Part shown: positions 49,020 through 57,672 of the stretch, piece by piece | Layout of the letters: the number at the start of each line of letters is the position of its first letter | How positions within the stretch are numbered: the stretch's first letter is position 1 | Source of the DNA: Streptomyces sp. Z26 | GTDB taxonomy: Bacteria > Actinomycetota > Actinomycetes > Streptomycetales > Streptomycetaceae | Length of the DNA stretch: 64,000 nt | NCBI RefSeq assembly: GCF_003665095.1 | Contig: NZ_RCHV01000002.1 | Coordinates: forward strand, 3,532,001-3,596,000 | Reading direction: 5' to 3' | Notes under the pieces: generated by a model | The model's input: the letters and a program-made list of their open reading frames with translations, nothing else | Told to the model about the DNA's origin: nothing | Databases searched by the model: none | Translations under genes and position numbers: made by a program

Positions 49020-49684
49020 GTGACAGCCAGCAGGTCATCACCGAAGACCAGTGGCACCAGGCCAAGGCGATCTGGGACTACCACCAGATGCACCACCAGG
49101 CCCACCCCGTGGACGTGGCGATCGGCCTGGGCAGCCACGACCTGGGGGTGGCCACGCGCGCCGCCGAGCTATACCACGCGGGTCTCTTCCCCACGCTGGT
49201 CTTCACCGGCGGCAACAGCCCGACCACCGCGAAGGTCTTCCCACGCGGCGAAGCGGTCCACTTCCGCGAGCACGCCATCGACCTCGACGTTCCCGCCTCC
49301 GCGATTCTGCTGGAGCCGCTGGCCGCGAACACCGGCCAGAACATCACCCTCGCCCGCGAGGTCCTTAGCGACGCCGGCATCACCCCGAAGAAGGTGCTGC
49401 TGGTCTCCAAGCCCTACATGGAACGGCGGTCGTACGCCACTGCTCGCAAGCTATGGCCCGAGGCCGAGATGGTGTGCGCCTCGGAAACCCTGGAATTCGA
49501 CGACTACCTCAAGTCCATCGGCGACGAGAAGCTCGTGGTGGACATGCTCGTCGGCGACCTCCAGCGGGTGATCGAGTATCCGAAGCTCGGGTTCGCCATC
49601 GAGCAGGAGGTCTCGGAGGACGTGCATGCTGCGTACGCATCCCTCATCCACGCCGGCTTCACCAGCCGCCTCATCGCATCCTGA
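49016..49684 (+). CDS. YdcF/SanA-like DUF218 protein (island copy)
   Basis: 222 aa. Same architecture as the protein at 39019: IGLGSHDLGVATRAAELYHA, LVFTGGNSPTTAKVFPRGEA, EPLAANTGQNITLAREVLSD and VLLVSKPYMERRSYATARKL. By eye the two share about half their residues. Start overlaps the XRE regulator stop. Its place in the peptide locus suggests it handles a nucleotide- or SAM-related or peptide-derived substrate, but that is inference. The WbqC fragment follows directly. Confidence 0.87.
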   Translation: MSDSQQVITEDQWHQAKAIWDYHQMHHQAHPVDVAIGLGSHDLGVATRAAELYHAGLFPTLVFTGGNSPTTAKVFPRGEAVHFREHAIDLDVPASAILLEPLAANTGQNITLAREVLSDAGITPKKVLLVSKPYMERRSYATARKLWPEAEMVCASETLEFDDYLKSIGDEKLVVDMLVGDLQRVIEYPKLGFAIEQEVSEDVHAAYASLIHAGFTSRLIAS

Positions 49685-49703
49685 ACTCTCCTCCCCGGGC
49701 AGC

Positions 49704-49804
49704 CTGTGCGCCATCCACCAGCCCAACTTCATGCCCGGCTAACCAAGCTGTTCGCGGCGACCACCCGGATCCTCCTAGACGATGTGCAGTTCGTCCGCCG
49801 CGAC
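49704..49804 (+). pseudogene. N-terminal fragment of a WbqC-family gene, cut at the right repeat
   Basis: Reads LCAIHQPNFMP, then after restoring one C in the run at 49731-49735 continues RLTKLFAATTRILLDDVQFV RR. This is the WbqC N-terminus (AIHQPNFxPRL ... DDVQFxRRD). The match stops exactly where the 49805-50161 repeat begins. It therefore carries both a frameshift and a truncation. Confidence 0.75.
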
Positions 49805-49915
49805 GACCAGCGCCCCTTCGCCTGCCCAGACGCGGGCCGACGCATCTGCCGCGCGTCGGCGCCACTGACCGAGCAGGTGGGACACGGACCGACGGGCCCG
49901 TAGGTACGGGGGCAT
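49805..49915 (-). pseudogene. Truncated 5' end of the histidine kinase gene
   Basis: Copies codons 1-37 of the kinase gene that starts at 43200 (MPPYLRARRSVSHLLGQWRR...), with one amino-acid change. The reading frame then runs into the WbqC remnant. Includes the duplicated ribosome site. Confidence 0.85.
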
Positions 49916-50066
49916 GGGGGCGTCCTCCGGGGGATGGCGGAGCAGGGCGGGCGGCGCCCGGACGGGACACCGTGACGTACACGTGGGCACCGGAACCCGT
50001 TCCCCCGCCCGCGACGACGACACCGCCGCCCCGCCACTACCCCGCAGCGGGGGCCCACCACGCAGC

Positions 50067-50098
50067 AGGGCCGGTCCCTCTCGCGAGGAACCGGCCCT
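50067..50098 (-). terminator. tRNA-Pro terminator hairpin
   Basis: On the plus strand AGGGCCGGTCCCTC, loop TCGC, GAGGAACCGGCCCT; one mismatch in a 14-bp stem. It begins 18 bases downstream of the tRNA 3' end in the direction of transcription. Confidence 0.8.
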
Positions 50099-50116
50099 GA
50101 ACTACTGCTTCTCTGT

Positions 50117-50189
50117 CGGGGTGGCGGGATTTGAACCCACGACCTCTTCGTCCCGAACGAAGCGCGCTGCCAAGCTGCGCCACACCCCG
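50117..50189 (-). tRNA. tRNA-Pro (anticodon CGG)
   Basis: 73 bases on the minus strand. Acceptor CGGGGTG pairs with CACCCCG; anticodon stem-loop CTTCG TTCGGGA CGAAG with anticodon CGG; T arm GTGGG TTCAAAT CCCGC. CCA is not encoded. It is the integration site of the neighbouring island; its 3' half is repeated at 43403-43447. Confidence 0.95.
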
Positions 50190-50275
50190 AAGCAACGAGC
50201 ACAACCTTAGCCCAGGCCGGCCCGGACGCGAAATCCGGTTTCCCGGTACGGCGGCGGGCCCGGCCCGGGGCGGGG

Positions 50276-51214
50276 TTACGGGCGGTCGTCCCGTTCCGTG
50301 AGGGTGAGCAGCGTCGCCTCCGGGGGGCAGGCGAAGCGGGCCGGGGTGTAGCGGTTGGCGCCGCAGCCCGCGGAGACGTGGAGGTACGAGCGGTGGCCGC
50401 CCGCCTGGTGCGTCGAGAGGCCCTTCACGCGGTCCGTGTCGAGGTCGCAGTTGGTGACCAGCGCCCCGTAGAAGGGGATGCAGAGCTGCCCGCCGTGCGT
50501 GTGCCCGGCGAGGATCAGCGGGTAGCGGTCGGCGGTGAACGCGTCCAGGACGCGCAGGTACGGCGCGTGCACCACGGCGAGGGACAGGTCGGCGTCCGTC
50601 TCGGGGCCGCCCGCGACCTCGCCGTAGCGGTCGCGCTTGATGTGCGGGTCGTCGAGCCCCGTGAACGCGATCTCCTGGCCGCCCGGCAGCTTCAGCCGTC
50701 CGCGCGCGTTGGAGAGGCCGATCCAGCCTGCGGCGTCGAACGCGTCCCGCAGGTCCTCCCACGGGTTGTGGATGGCGCCGACGGCGGGCGGGTTGCCGTT
50801 CAGGCCGTGGCGGCCCTGGGCCTTCTCGAAGAGGTAGCGGGCGGGGTTGCGGAGGCGGGGGCCGTAGTAGTCGTTGGAGCCGAAGACGTACGCGCCGGGG
50901 AACTCCATCAGCGGCCCGAGCGCGTCCAGCGTCGCGGGGACGCCTTCCGGGTCGGAGAGGTTGTCGCCGGTGTTCACGACGAGGTCGGGGCGGAGTCCGG
51001 CGAGGGACTGGAGCCAACGCTCCTTGTGGCGCTGCCCGTTGACCATGTGCACGTCGGAGATCTGGAGGACGCGCAGCGGGTGCATGCCCCGTGGGAGGAC
51101 GGGCACGGAGACGCGCCGCAGGCGGAAGGAGCGGGGCTCGACCGCCGTCGCGTAGCCGAGGCAGGCCGCCCCGAGTGCCGTGATGCCGAGGGGAATTCCG
51201 TATCGCGCGCGCAT
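50276..51214 (-). CDS. Metallophosphoesterase (calcineurin-like)
   Basis: 312 aa. The binuclear-metal motifs appear in order: [11 protein letters not shown] (D-x-H), [13 protein letters not shown] (GDN), [10 protein letters not shown] (GND-like), SLAVVHAPY and [13 protein letters not shown] (GHTH). A hydrophobic N-terminus ([20 protein letters not shown]) may anchor it in the membrane with the catalytic domain outside, as in the YkuE-like group, some of which act on lipid or UDP-sugar substrates. ATG 51214. Ordinary core gene directly beside the island's tRNA. Confidence 0.92.
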   Translation of the reverse strand: MRARYGIPLGITALGAACLGYATAVEPRSFRLRRVSVPVLPRGMHPLRVLQISDVHMVNGQRHKERWLQSLAGLRPDLVVNTGDNLSDPEGVPATLDALGPLMEFPGAYVFGSNDYYGPRLRNPARYLFEKAQGRHGLNGNPPAVGAIHNPWEDLRDAFDAAGWIGLSNARGRLKLPGGQEIAFTGLDDPHIKRDRYGEVAGGPETDADLSLAVVHAPYLRVLDAFTADRYPLILAGHTHGGQLCIPFYGALVTNCDLDTDRVKGLSTHQAGGHRSYLHVSAGCGANRYTPARFACPPEATLLTLTERDDRP

Positions 51215-51395
51215 ACCCCCATCGTCGCAGACGTGGCGCGCCGTGCGCAGCGCGTGAGCGCGCCATCCCCGACGGTACGGGCCCGGGTACGGGTACGGGC
51301 CGGGGAAGCGGTACGCGTACGGGCCCGGACCGCCGTCGTACGCGGTCCGGACCCGTGGTCCTGGCCTGGTCGAGCCGGGCTCGACCGGCCGGGGA

Positions 51396-52334
51396 TCAGT
51401 CGCGCTGGGCGCCCGCGGGCAGCTCGCGCAGCTTCATCTGCTTCGTCTGCGTGCCGTAGGCCCAGTCCAGCATGGCCTTGGCGTCGGTGTAACGGGCGGC
51501 CGCGCTCTTGCTGTACAGCACCACGCCGACCACCGTCTTCCCGTCCCGCTTCGCGGCGAAGACGAGGCACGGCCCGGCGGCGGTGCCGCTGCCGGTCTTG
51601 ACGCCGATGGCGCCCTTGTACGAGCCGAGGAGCTGGTTGGTGTTCGTCCAGGTGTAGGTGCGGCCGTTGGTGGCCACCTCCTTCGCCGTGGTCGTCTTCA
51701 CGGTCGAGGCGAAGGTCGTGTTCTTCAGGGCGTGTTGGGCCATCTTGGCCAGGTCGCCGGGCGTCGTGTAGTTGTCCCCGCCGGGGGAGATGCCGTCGAA
51801 CGAGTCGAACTCGGTGTTCTTCAGGCCCAGTTCGTCGGCGGTCTTGTTCATCTTGCCGATGAACGACTTGGTGCGCGCCTTGACCGACGAGCCGCTGCCG
51901 ATCGCGTCCGCGATGGCGTACGCGGCGTCGCAGCCGGACGGCAGCATGAGGGCGGGGAGGAGCTGCTTGACCTTGAGCTTGTCACCGGTGCGGAGGTCGG
52001 CCGTGCTGGCGCCCTCGCGCGTGACGTAGTCGCGGTACTCCTGCTTGACCGTGATCTGCTTGTCCAGCGCGCCCTTGGTCTGGAGCGCGACGATCGCCGT
52101 CATGATCTTCGTCGTGCTGGCCATCTGGCGCTTCGTGGTGTCGCCCTTGCTCCACAGCTTCTTTCCGCTGCCGGCGTCGAGCAGGTACGCGCCCTTGGCG
52201 CCGACGCCGGAGGGCGCCGCCGCGGCCGTTCCGGCCGCCTGTGCCGGGGTGCCGGTCGCCAGTACGGTCACGGTGGTGGCGACGGTCGTCAGACCGATGC
52301 CCCAGCGGCGCGCAGATCTCGTGGCAATGGGCAT
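51396..52334 (-). CDS. D-alanyl-D-alanine carboxypeptidase (S11 family)
   Basis: 312 aa secreted penicillin-binding enzyme that trims peptidoglycan stem peptides. Signal peptide at residues 1-33 (WGIGLTTVATTVTVLATGTP-AQA). Active-site motifs are S-x-x-K in MASTTKIM, SGC in LMLPSGCDAAYA (where S-x-N is usual; Cys here is common in this actinomycete group) and KTG in GVKTGSGTAAG. ATG 52334 follows GGAGCAGTC. The divergent yqeY gene shares its upstream region. Confidence 0.93.
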   Translation of the reverse strand: MPIATRSARRWGIGLTTVATTVTVLATGTPAQAAGTAAAAPSGVGAKGAYLLDAGSGKKLWSKGDTTKRQMASTTKIMTAIVALQTKGALDKQITVKQEYRDYVTREGASTADLRTGDKLKVKQLLPALMLPSGCDAAYAIADAIGSGSSVKARTKSFIGKMNKTADELGLKNTEFDSFDGISPGGDNYTTPGDLAKMAQHALKNTTFASTVKTTTAKEVATNGRTYTWTNTNQLLGSYKGAIGVKTGSGTAAGPCLVFAAKRDGKTVVGVVLYSKSAAARYTDAKAMLDWAYGTQTKQMKLRELPAGAQRD

Positions 52335-52522
52335 GACTGCTCCTGTGGTTCGTGGTTCCCCTCACGACCCGGGCCGCCGTCGGCCGCCTCGCAGGGACGC
52401 GCAGCGGCGGCGGTGCGGGAAGTCGTGAAGCGGAGACTACTCACCCCGTCCGCCCCCCCGGGGACCCGGCCCGCGCGGAAACGCGCTGGGGGACCGTCGC
52501 GCGTGCTGGCAGACTGAGCGGC

Positions 52523-52987
52523 ATGACCACGCTCAAGTCCCGGCTGAAGGACGACCTGACCGCCTCCATCAAGGCGCGTGACGAGCTGCGTTCGGCCACG
52601 CTCCGGATGACGCTCACCGCGCTCACCAAGGAGGAGGTGGCGGGCACCGAGGCCCGTGAACTCTCCGACGAGGAGGTGCGGAAGGTGATCGCGCGCGAGG
52701 CGAAGAAGCGCCGTGAGGCCGCGGACGCCTTCGCGGAGGGCGGCCGTGCCGCGCAGGCGGAACGGGAGCGGGCGGAGGGCGAGGTCCTCGCGGAGTACCT
52801 GCCGCAGCAGCTGTCCGACGACGAGTTGGACGCGTTCGTCGGCGAGGCCGTCGCGGAGGCGCGGGCGGCCGGGGCCGAGGGGCCGCGGGCGATGGGCGCC
52901 GTGATGAAGCTCGTGAACCCGAAGGTGGCGGGCCGCGCCGAGGGCGGCCGGGTCGCCGCGGCGGTGAAGCGGCACCTCGCGGGCTGA
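52523..52987 (+). CDS. yqeY: GatB/YqeY domain protein
   Basis: 154 aa helical protein homologous to the tail domain of the GatB amidotransferase subunit. It has LKSRLKDDLTASIKARDELR at the start, RMTLTALTKEEVAG, KVIAREAKKRREAADAFAEG and YLPQQLSDDELDAFV. It probably binds tRNA, though its cellular role is unclear. ATG 52523. A strong bidirectional hairpin follows and separates it from the convergent penicillin-binding protein gene. Confidence 0.93.
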   Translation: MTTLKSRLKDDLTASIKARDELRSATLRMTLTALTKEEVAGTEARELSDEEVRKVIAREAKKRREAADAFAEGGRAAQAERERAEGEVLAEYLPQQLSDDELDAFVGEAVAEARAAGAEGPRAMGAVMKLVNPKVAGRAEGGRVAAAVKRHLAG

Positions 52988-53063
52988 CGGCCGTACGGGC
53001 CCGCCGTACGCGCGTCCGCGCGCCCGCAGCAGTACGACCCGACACCCCCGCACCCGTACGACG

Positions 53064-53104
53064 GAGGGGCGCTCCCCGTGGCCGTGGCCCGGGGAGCGCC
53101 CCTC
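53064..53104. terminator. Bidirectional terminator between yqeY and the PBP gene
   Basis: GAGGGGCGCTCCCC (53064-53077), 13-base loop, GGGGAGCGCCCCTC (53091-53104): perfect 14-bp stem in the 187-bp convergent gap. The rest of the gap is CGTACG-rich filler. Confidence 0.8.
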
Positions 53105-53174
53105 GTCCGTTCGTCCCGCCGGGCAGCCGTACGCGTACGCCCGTACCGCCCGCGCCCGTACTACCGCCCGCGGC

Positions 53175-55487
53175 CTACGGCCAGCCGCCGTTGCCGCCGC
53201 CGTTCTGCCCGCCGCCGATCATGTCCGGCGGGAGGCTCGGCTCCGGCCAGCCGTCGCCGGGGCGCGGGAAGTCCGGCAGGTCCGGGGTGTCCGGCGGCCT
53301 CGGGTCGTCCCGGTCGTCCCGGTCGCCTCGGTCGTCGTCCCCGTCGTCGTCACCGCGGTCACCTCCGCGCCCGCGGTCGCCGCCCTTGTCGTCGTCCCCG
53401 CCCTTGTCGCGCTTCTCCTTCTCACCGCGTATCGGCACCGTCGGCAGCTTCGTCGACGGCTTGCCGTCGAGCGCGCCCGTCATCGCGTCGCGCCAGATCG
53501 GGCCGGGGACGCTGCCGCCGAAGACCTTGTCGTGCGGCTGGCCGCCGATGGTGATGTCCACCATCCGGCGCTGGTGCTGCGGGTCGCCGACCCAGACCGC
53601 GCCGGACATGTTCGGGGTGTAGCCGACGAACCAGGCGGCGTACCGCTCGTCCGACGTACCCGTCTTGCCCGCGCTGTCCCGCCCGCTCAGCCCCGCCTTC
53701 TTGCCGGTGCCGTCCTCGACGACGCCCCGCAGCAGCGAGTTCACCGTCTTCGCCGTACGGCTCGACATGGCGCGTTCGCACGTCGACTTGGGCACGCGGA
53801 GCGCGTTGCCCTGCGCGTCGGTGATCGACTCGATGGCGATGGGGGTGCAGTGCACGCCGTCGTTGGCGAACGTCGCGTACGCCTCCGCCATCGTCAGCGG
53901 CGACATCTCCTGCACGCCCAGCGTCATCGACGGGACCTGCTCCAGCTCCTTGCCGTCCGACCGCTCCAGGCCCATGCTCTCCGCCATGTCCCGTACGGGG
54001 CACAGGCCGATGTCGCTGATCAGCTGCACGAAGTAGGTGTTGACGGAGAGGGCCGTGGCCTCCTTCATGCGGTACGGGCCCCGCTCGCTGCGGTTCTCGT
54101 TCGCGACGGTCGAGCCGCTGCCGCTCCACTGCTTCCCGTCGCACATGCTGACCGGGCTCGGGTACGGCATCTCGTACGGCGCCGAGTAGCGCTGGTACGG
54201 GCTCTTGCCCTTCTCCAGGGCCGCCGCCACCACGATCGGCTTGAAGGTCGAACCGGGCTGGTAGCCGCTGCCGCCGCCCATGGAGCGGTTCACGGAGAGA
54301 TTGATCTGCGTCTCGTTCTTGCCGAAGCCGTACGGCCGCGACTGGCCCATGCCGAGGATCTTGCCGGTGCCGGGCTCGACGATGCTGACGGCGGTGGCGA
54401 CGTCGTCGTCCTGGTTGACGTGGTCCTGTATCGAGTCCTGGACCGACTGCTGCGCCTGCGGGTCGAGGGTCGTCTTGACGGTCAGGCCGCCCTGGTTCCA
54501 GCGCTTGGCCCGCTCCTTCTCCGTCTTGCCGAACGACTTGTCGCCGAGGAAGACCTGGCGCACGTAGTCGCAGAAGAAGCCCGCGCCCTTCACCGCCGTG
54601 ATGCAGCCGTTCTCGGGCTTGCTCACCTTCAGGCCCAACGGCTTGGCCTTGGCCGCGTCGGCGTCCTTGCGGCTGAGGTCGCCGAGCTGGGCCATGCGCT
54701 CCAGCACGATGTCGCGCCGCTTCTTGCCCTCGTCCGGGTCGTTCGTCGGGTCGTAGCGGCTGGGGGACTGGACGAGACCGGCGAGGAGCGCCGACTGCTC
54801 GACGGTGAGGTCCTTCGCGGAGGTGGAGAAGTACCGCTGGGCGGCGGCCTCGATGCCGTACGCCTGCTGCCCGAAGAAGGTGATGTTGAGGTAGTTCTCC
54901 AGGATCTGCTTCTTGCCGAGCGACTCCTCGACCTTGATCGCGTACTTCAGTTCGCGGATCTTGCGGCCGATGCCCTTGGCCCCGGACTGCTGCGTGGCCT
55001 CCGCGATCTTCTCCGGGTCGTCGCCCGCCTCCTCGACGAAGACGTTCTTCACGTACTGCTGCGTCAACGTCGACGCGCCCTGCGTGGTGCTGCCCGCCTG
55101 CCGGTTCTGGTTGAGGGCGCGGAGGACGCCCTTCAGGTCGATGGCGCCGTGCTCGTAGAAGCGCGAGTCCTCGATGGCGATGATCGCCGCCTGCATCGAC
55201 GGGGAGATGTCCTTCAGGTCCACGACGGTGCGGTCCCGCGAGTAGACCTTCGCGATCTCGTCGCCGTTCACGTCGAGGATCGTCGTGCGCTGGCTCAGCG
55301 GCGGGCGCTTCATGTTGGCGGGGATCTCGTCGAATCCCTCGACGGAACCCTTGGCCGCGAGGCCGACCAGGCCGACCGCGGGCAGCGCGATCCCGGCGAG
55401 CACGGCACCGGAGAGGACGCTCACCCCGACGAACTTGGCGGCCTGTTGGGGGACGGTCAGGCCGTCGCCCGCGCGCTTCGTAGGCAT
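53175..55487 (-). CDS. Class A penicillin-binding protein (transglycosylase/transpeptidase)
   Basis: 770 aa. One membrane helix at about 16-45 (FVGVSVLSGAVLAGIALPAV). GT51 glycosyltransferase: AIEDSRFYEHGAIDLKGVLR and QGASTLTQQYVKNVFVEE. Transpeptidase: PGSTFKPIVVAAALEKG (S-x-x-K), ALSVNTYFVQL (S-x-N) and GKTGTSDERYAAWFVGYTP (KTG). The C-terminal ~90 residues are Asp/Gly/Arg-rich, then Pro-rich, and end GGGQNGGGNGGWP, probably a wall-spanning tail. ATG 55487. It polymerises and crosslinks peptidoglycan outside the membrane. Confidence 0.95.
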   Translation of the reverse strand: MPTKRAGDGLTVPQQAAKFVGVSVLSGAVLAGIALPAVGLVGLAAKGSVEGFDEIPANMKRPPLSQRTTILDVNGDEIAKVYSRDRTVVDLKDISPSMQAAIIAIEDSRFYEHGAIDLKGVLRALNQNRQAGSTTQGASTLTQQYVKNVFVEEAGDDPEKIAEATQQSGAKGIGRKIRELKYAIKVEESLGKKQILENYLNITFFGQQAYGIEAAAQRYFSTSAKDLTVEQSALLAGLVQSPSRYDPTNDPDEGKKRRDIVLERMAQLGDLSRKDADAAKAKPLGLKVSKPENGCITAVKGAGFFCDYVRQVFLGDKSFGKTEKERAKRWNQGGLTVKTTLDPQAQQSVQDSIQDHVNQDDDVATAVSIVEPGTGKILGMGQSRPYGFGKNETQINLSVNRSMGGGSGYQPGSTFKPIVVAAALEKGKSPYQRYSAPYEMPYPSPVSMCDGKQWSGSGSTVANENRSERGPYRMKEATALSVNTYFVQLISDIGLCPVRDMAESMGLERSDGKELEQVPSMTLGVQEMSPLTMAEAYATFANDGVHCTPIAIESITDAQGNALRVPKSTCERAMSSRTAKTVNSLLRGVVEDGTGKKAGLSGRDSAGKTGTSDERYAAWFVGYTPNMSGAVWVGDPQHQRRMVDITIGGQPHDKVFGGSVPGPIWRDAMTGALDGKPSTKLPTVPIRGEKEKRDKGGDDDKGGDRGRGGDRGDDDGDDDRGDRDDRDDPRPPDTPDLPDFPRPGDGWPEPSLPPDMIGGGQNGGGNGGWP

Positions 55488-55637
55488 GGTGCGCAGCCTA
55501 CGGGGTGGGGGCGCGCGGAGGGCAGGGGTGTCGGCCGAGTACGGCGGCGCGCCCCCGGCCCGTACGCCCGCGCCCCGGCGCTCGTACGTGCCCGCGCCCG
55601 TACGCCCGCGCCCCGGCACGCCCGTACGCCCCCCGCG

Positions 55638-56837
55638 TCACATCGCGCAGCCCTCGCTGTCCACCTGCCGCTCCGCCACCCGCCCCCGCTCGATGTCCTC
55701 CCGCACCTCGTCGGCCGTGAGCGCGTACCCGGTGTCGTCGTCCTCCAGGGACTTGGCGAACACCACGCCGTACACCTCGCCCTCGGGCGTGAGCAGCGGG
55801 CCGCCGGAGTTGCCCTGGCGGATCAGGGTGTAGAGGGAGTAGACGTCGCGGCGGACGGTGCCGCGGTGGTAGATGTCCGGGCCGTTGGCGTTGACCCGGC
55901 CGCGGACGCGGGCGGCCCGCACGTCGAAGCCGCCGTTCTCCGGGAAGCCCGCGACGATCGCGTCGTCGCCGCTGGCCGCGTCGCCCTCGGCGAAGCGCAG
56001 GGCGGGGGCGTCCAGGCTGGGCACGTCGAGTACGGCGATGTCGCGCTTCCAGTCGTAGAGCACCACCGTCGCGTCGCGCAGCGGGCCCTCGCCGCCGATC
56101 TGCACGGTCGGCTCGTCGACGCCGCCGACGACGTGCGCGTTGGTCATCACCTTGCCGTCCCCGAAGACGAAGCCGGTGCCCTCCAGCACCTTCCCGCAAC
56201 CCGTCGCCGTGCCCACCACCTTGACGATGGACCGCTTGGCCCGGTCCACCACCGGGTCCCGGGCCAGCCGCGGGTCGGGCGCGGGGACGGACGTGATCGG
56301 CTCGTTGGAGAACGGGGAGAAGACCTGCGGCAGCCCGTTCTGCGCGAGGACCGACGAGAAGTCCGCGAACCACGTGTTGGCCCGCTCCGGCACCACCCGC
56401 GAGACGCCCTGGAGCACCTGCGAGGCCCGTACCTCCTTGCTGACCGTCGGCAGCGCCGTGCCCGCCAGCGCCGAACCGATCAGCCAGGCGACGACCAGCA
56501 TGGCCAGCACGTTGACGAGCGCCCCGCCCGTGGCGTCCAGCGCGCGGGCCGGTGACCAGGTGATGTAGAGCCGCAGCCGGCTGCCCAGGTGCGTGGTGAA
56601 CGCCTGCCCGACGGAGGCGCAGACGACGACGAGCCCTACGGCCAGCACCACCCCGAGGGTGCCGGGCGACGCGTCGTCGGTCATCTCGCCCCAGACGACG
56701 GGCAGTACGAGGATCGCGACGAGCCCGCCGCCGAGGAAGCCGATGACGGAGAGGATGCCGACGACGAAGCCCTGCCGGTATCCGACGATCGCGAACCACA
56801 CGGCGGCGAGCAGGAGGAGTATGTCGAGCACGTTCAC
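55638..56837 (-). CDS. MarP-family membrane serine protease
   Basis: 399 aa. Four N-terminal membrane helices of the CvpA-like type (VLDILLLLAAVWFAIVGYRQ; FLGGGLVAILVLPVVWGEM; VVLAVGLVVVCASVGQAF; ALVNVLAMLVVAWLIGSALA) precede an extracytoplasmic trypsin-like domain with catalytic His in MTNAHVVGG, Asp in WKRDIAVLDV and Ser in RQGNSGGPLL. The mycobacterial homologue is an acid-resistance protease that processes a cell-wall hydrolase. ATG 56837. Same strand as the NUDIX and nth genes upstream. Confidence 0.93.
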   Translation of the reverse strand: MNVLDILLLLAAVWFAIVGYRQGFVVGILSVIGFLGGGLVAILVLPVVWGEMTDDASPGTLGVVLAVGLVVVCASVGQAFTTHLGSRLRLYITWSPARALDATGGALVNVLAMLVVAWLIGSALAGTALPTVSKEVRASQVLQGVSRVVPERANTWFADFSSVLAQNGLPQVFSPFSNEPITSVPAPDPRLARDPVVDRAKRSIVKVVGTATGCGKVLEGTGFVFGDGKVMTNAHVVGGVDEPTVQIGGEGPLRDATVVLYDWKRDIAVLDVPSLDAPALRFAEGDAASGDDAIVAGFPENGGFDVRAARVRGRVNANGPDIYHRGTVRRDVYSLYTLIRQGNSGGPLLTPEGEVYGVVFAKSLEDDDTGYALTADEVREDIERGRVAERQVDSEGCAM

Positions 56838-56882
56838 CGCATCAGCCTCGCAGAGATGTCGCCGCGCACGGGGCCACTCCGG

Positions 56883-57584
56883 TCACGAGTGCCAGTCGAG
56901 GGGGACGAGGTTCTCGCGGTCCCACGGCCGTTCCCAGCCGGAGAAGTGCAGCAGCCTGTCGATCACGCCCGCGGTGAAGCCCCAGACCAGCGCCGAACCC
57001 ACGGTGAACGCCGGGCCGCGGTAGCCCCGCGGGTGCACCGTCGTCGCGCGGTTCGCCGGGTCCGCCAGCTCCGCCACCGGCACCGTGAACACCCGTGCGG
57101 TCTCCGCCGGGTCGACGGGCGCGACGGGCGTACGCCGGTGCCACCAGCCGAGCACCGACGTCACCACGAAGCCGCTCACCGGGATGTAGAGCGCGGGCAG
57201 CGTCCCGAAGACCTGCACACCCGACGGGTCCAGCCCGGTCTCCTCCTCCGCCTCGCGCAGCGCGGCGCGCAACGGCCCCTCGCCGTCCGGGTCGCCGTCC
57301 TCCGGGTCGAGCGCGCCGCCCGGGAACGAGGGCTGCCCGGCGTGCGAGCGCAGCGTCGTCGCCCGTTCCATCAGCAGCAGGTCGGGGCCCCGCGGGCCCT
57401 CCCCGAAGAGGATCAGCACGGCGGACGGGCGGCCCCCGCCACCGGCGGGCGGCAGGAACCGGCTCAGCTGGGTGGGCCGCACCGTACGCGCGGCGCGGTC
57501 GACGGGCTCCAGCCACTCGGGCAGGCCCTCGCTGGTGACGACGACGGGGGCGTCGCCGTGCCGCTGGGGGCGCGCGTGCGTCAC
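56883..57584 (-). CDS. NUDIX hydrolase (CoA pyrophosphatase-like)
   Basis: 233 aa. The Nudix box runs from GGALDPEDGD through LRAALREAEEETGLDPSGV (G-x5-E-x7-R-E-x2-E-E-x-G-U type), preceded by LLLMERATTLRSHAGQPSFP, which carries the UPF0035-like R-x(2)-HxGQ(x)xFPGG signature of CoA pyrophosphatases (YeaB/NudL). GTG 57584 is chosen because GGAGG precedes it by five bases; GTG 57590 is the alternative. It lies between nth and marP on the same strand. Confidence 0.9.
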   Translation of the reverse strand: MTHARPQRHGDAPVVVTSEGLPEWLEPVDRAARTVRPTQLSRFLPPAGGGGRPSAVLILFGEGPRGPDLLLMERATTLRSHAGQPSFPGGALDPEDGDPDGEGPLRAALREAEEETGLDPSGVQVFGTLPALYIPVSGFVVTSVLGWWHRRTPVAPVDPAETARVFTVPVAELADPANRATTVHPRGYRGPAFTVGSALVWGFTAGVIDRLLHFSGWERPWDRENLVPLDWHS

Positions 57585-57672
57585 ACGCACCTCCCGGCGG
57601 AGGCGGCGTTACGTACGGGCGCGGCGGTACGTACGCCCGCGAGACGTACGGCGGAAAGGTGCGGCGCGGCGG

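Larger units (their letters stand above)
43090..50161. mobile_element. tRNA-Pro-associated genomic island with radical-SAM peptide operon
   Basis: Unique cargo lies at 43448-49804 between ~357-bp direct repeats; the right repeat ends in an intact tRNA-Pro gene and the left in its 3' half. Repeat identity stops in the anticodon loop, a classic crossover point of tyrosine integrases. No integrase, relaxase or replication gene is visible, so the element looks decayed or relies on help in trans. Cargo: Abi_C protein, APH-like kinase, peptide, radical SAM enzyme, HATPase, resolvase-like protein, XRE/TPR regulator, YdcF and a broken WbqC gene. Confidence 0.75.
49805..50161. repeat. Right ~357-bp flanking repeat of the island (att-like)
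   Basis: Partner of 43090-43447. Base offset is 6715 up to a C-run near 50030 and 6714 after it. It joins directly to the 5' half of the intact tRNA-Pro. Confidence 0.9.
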
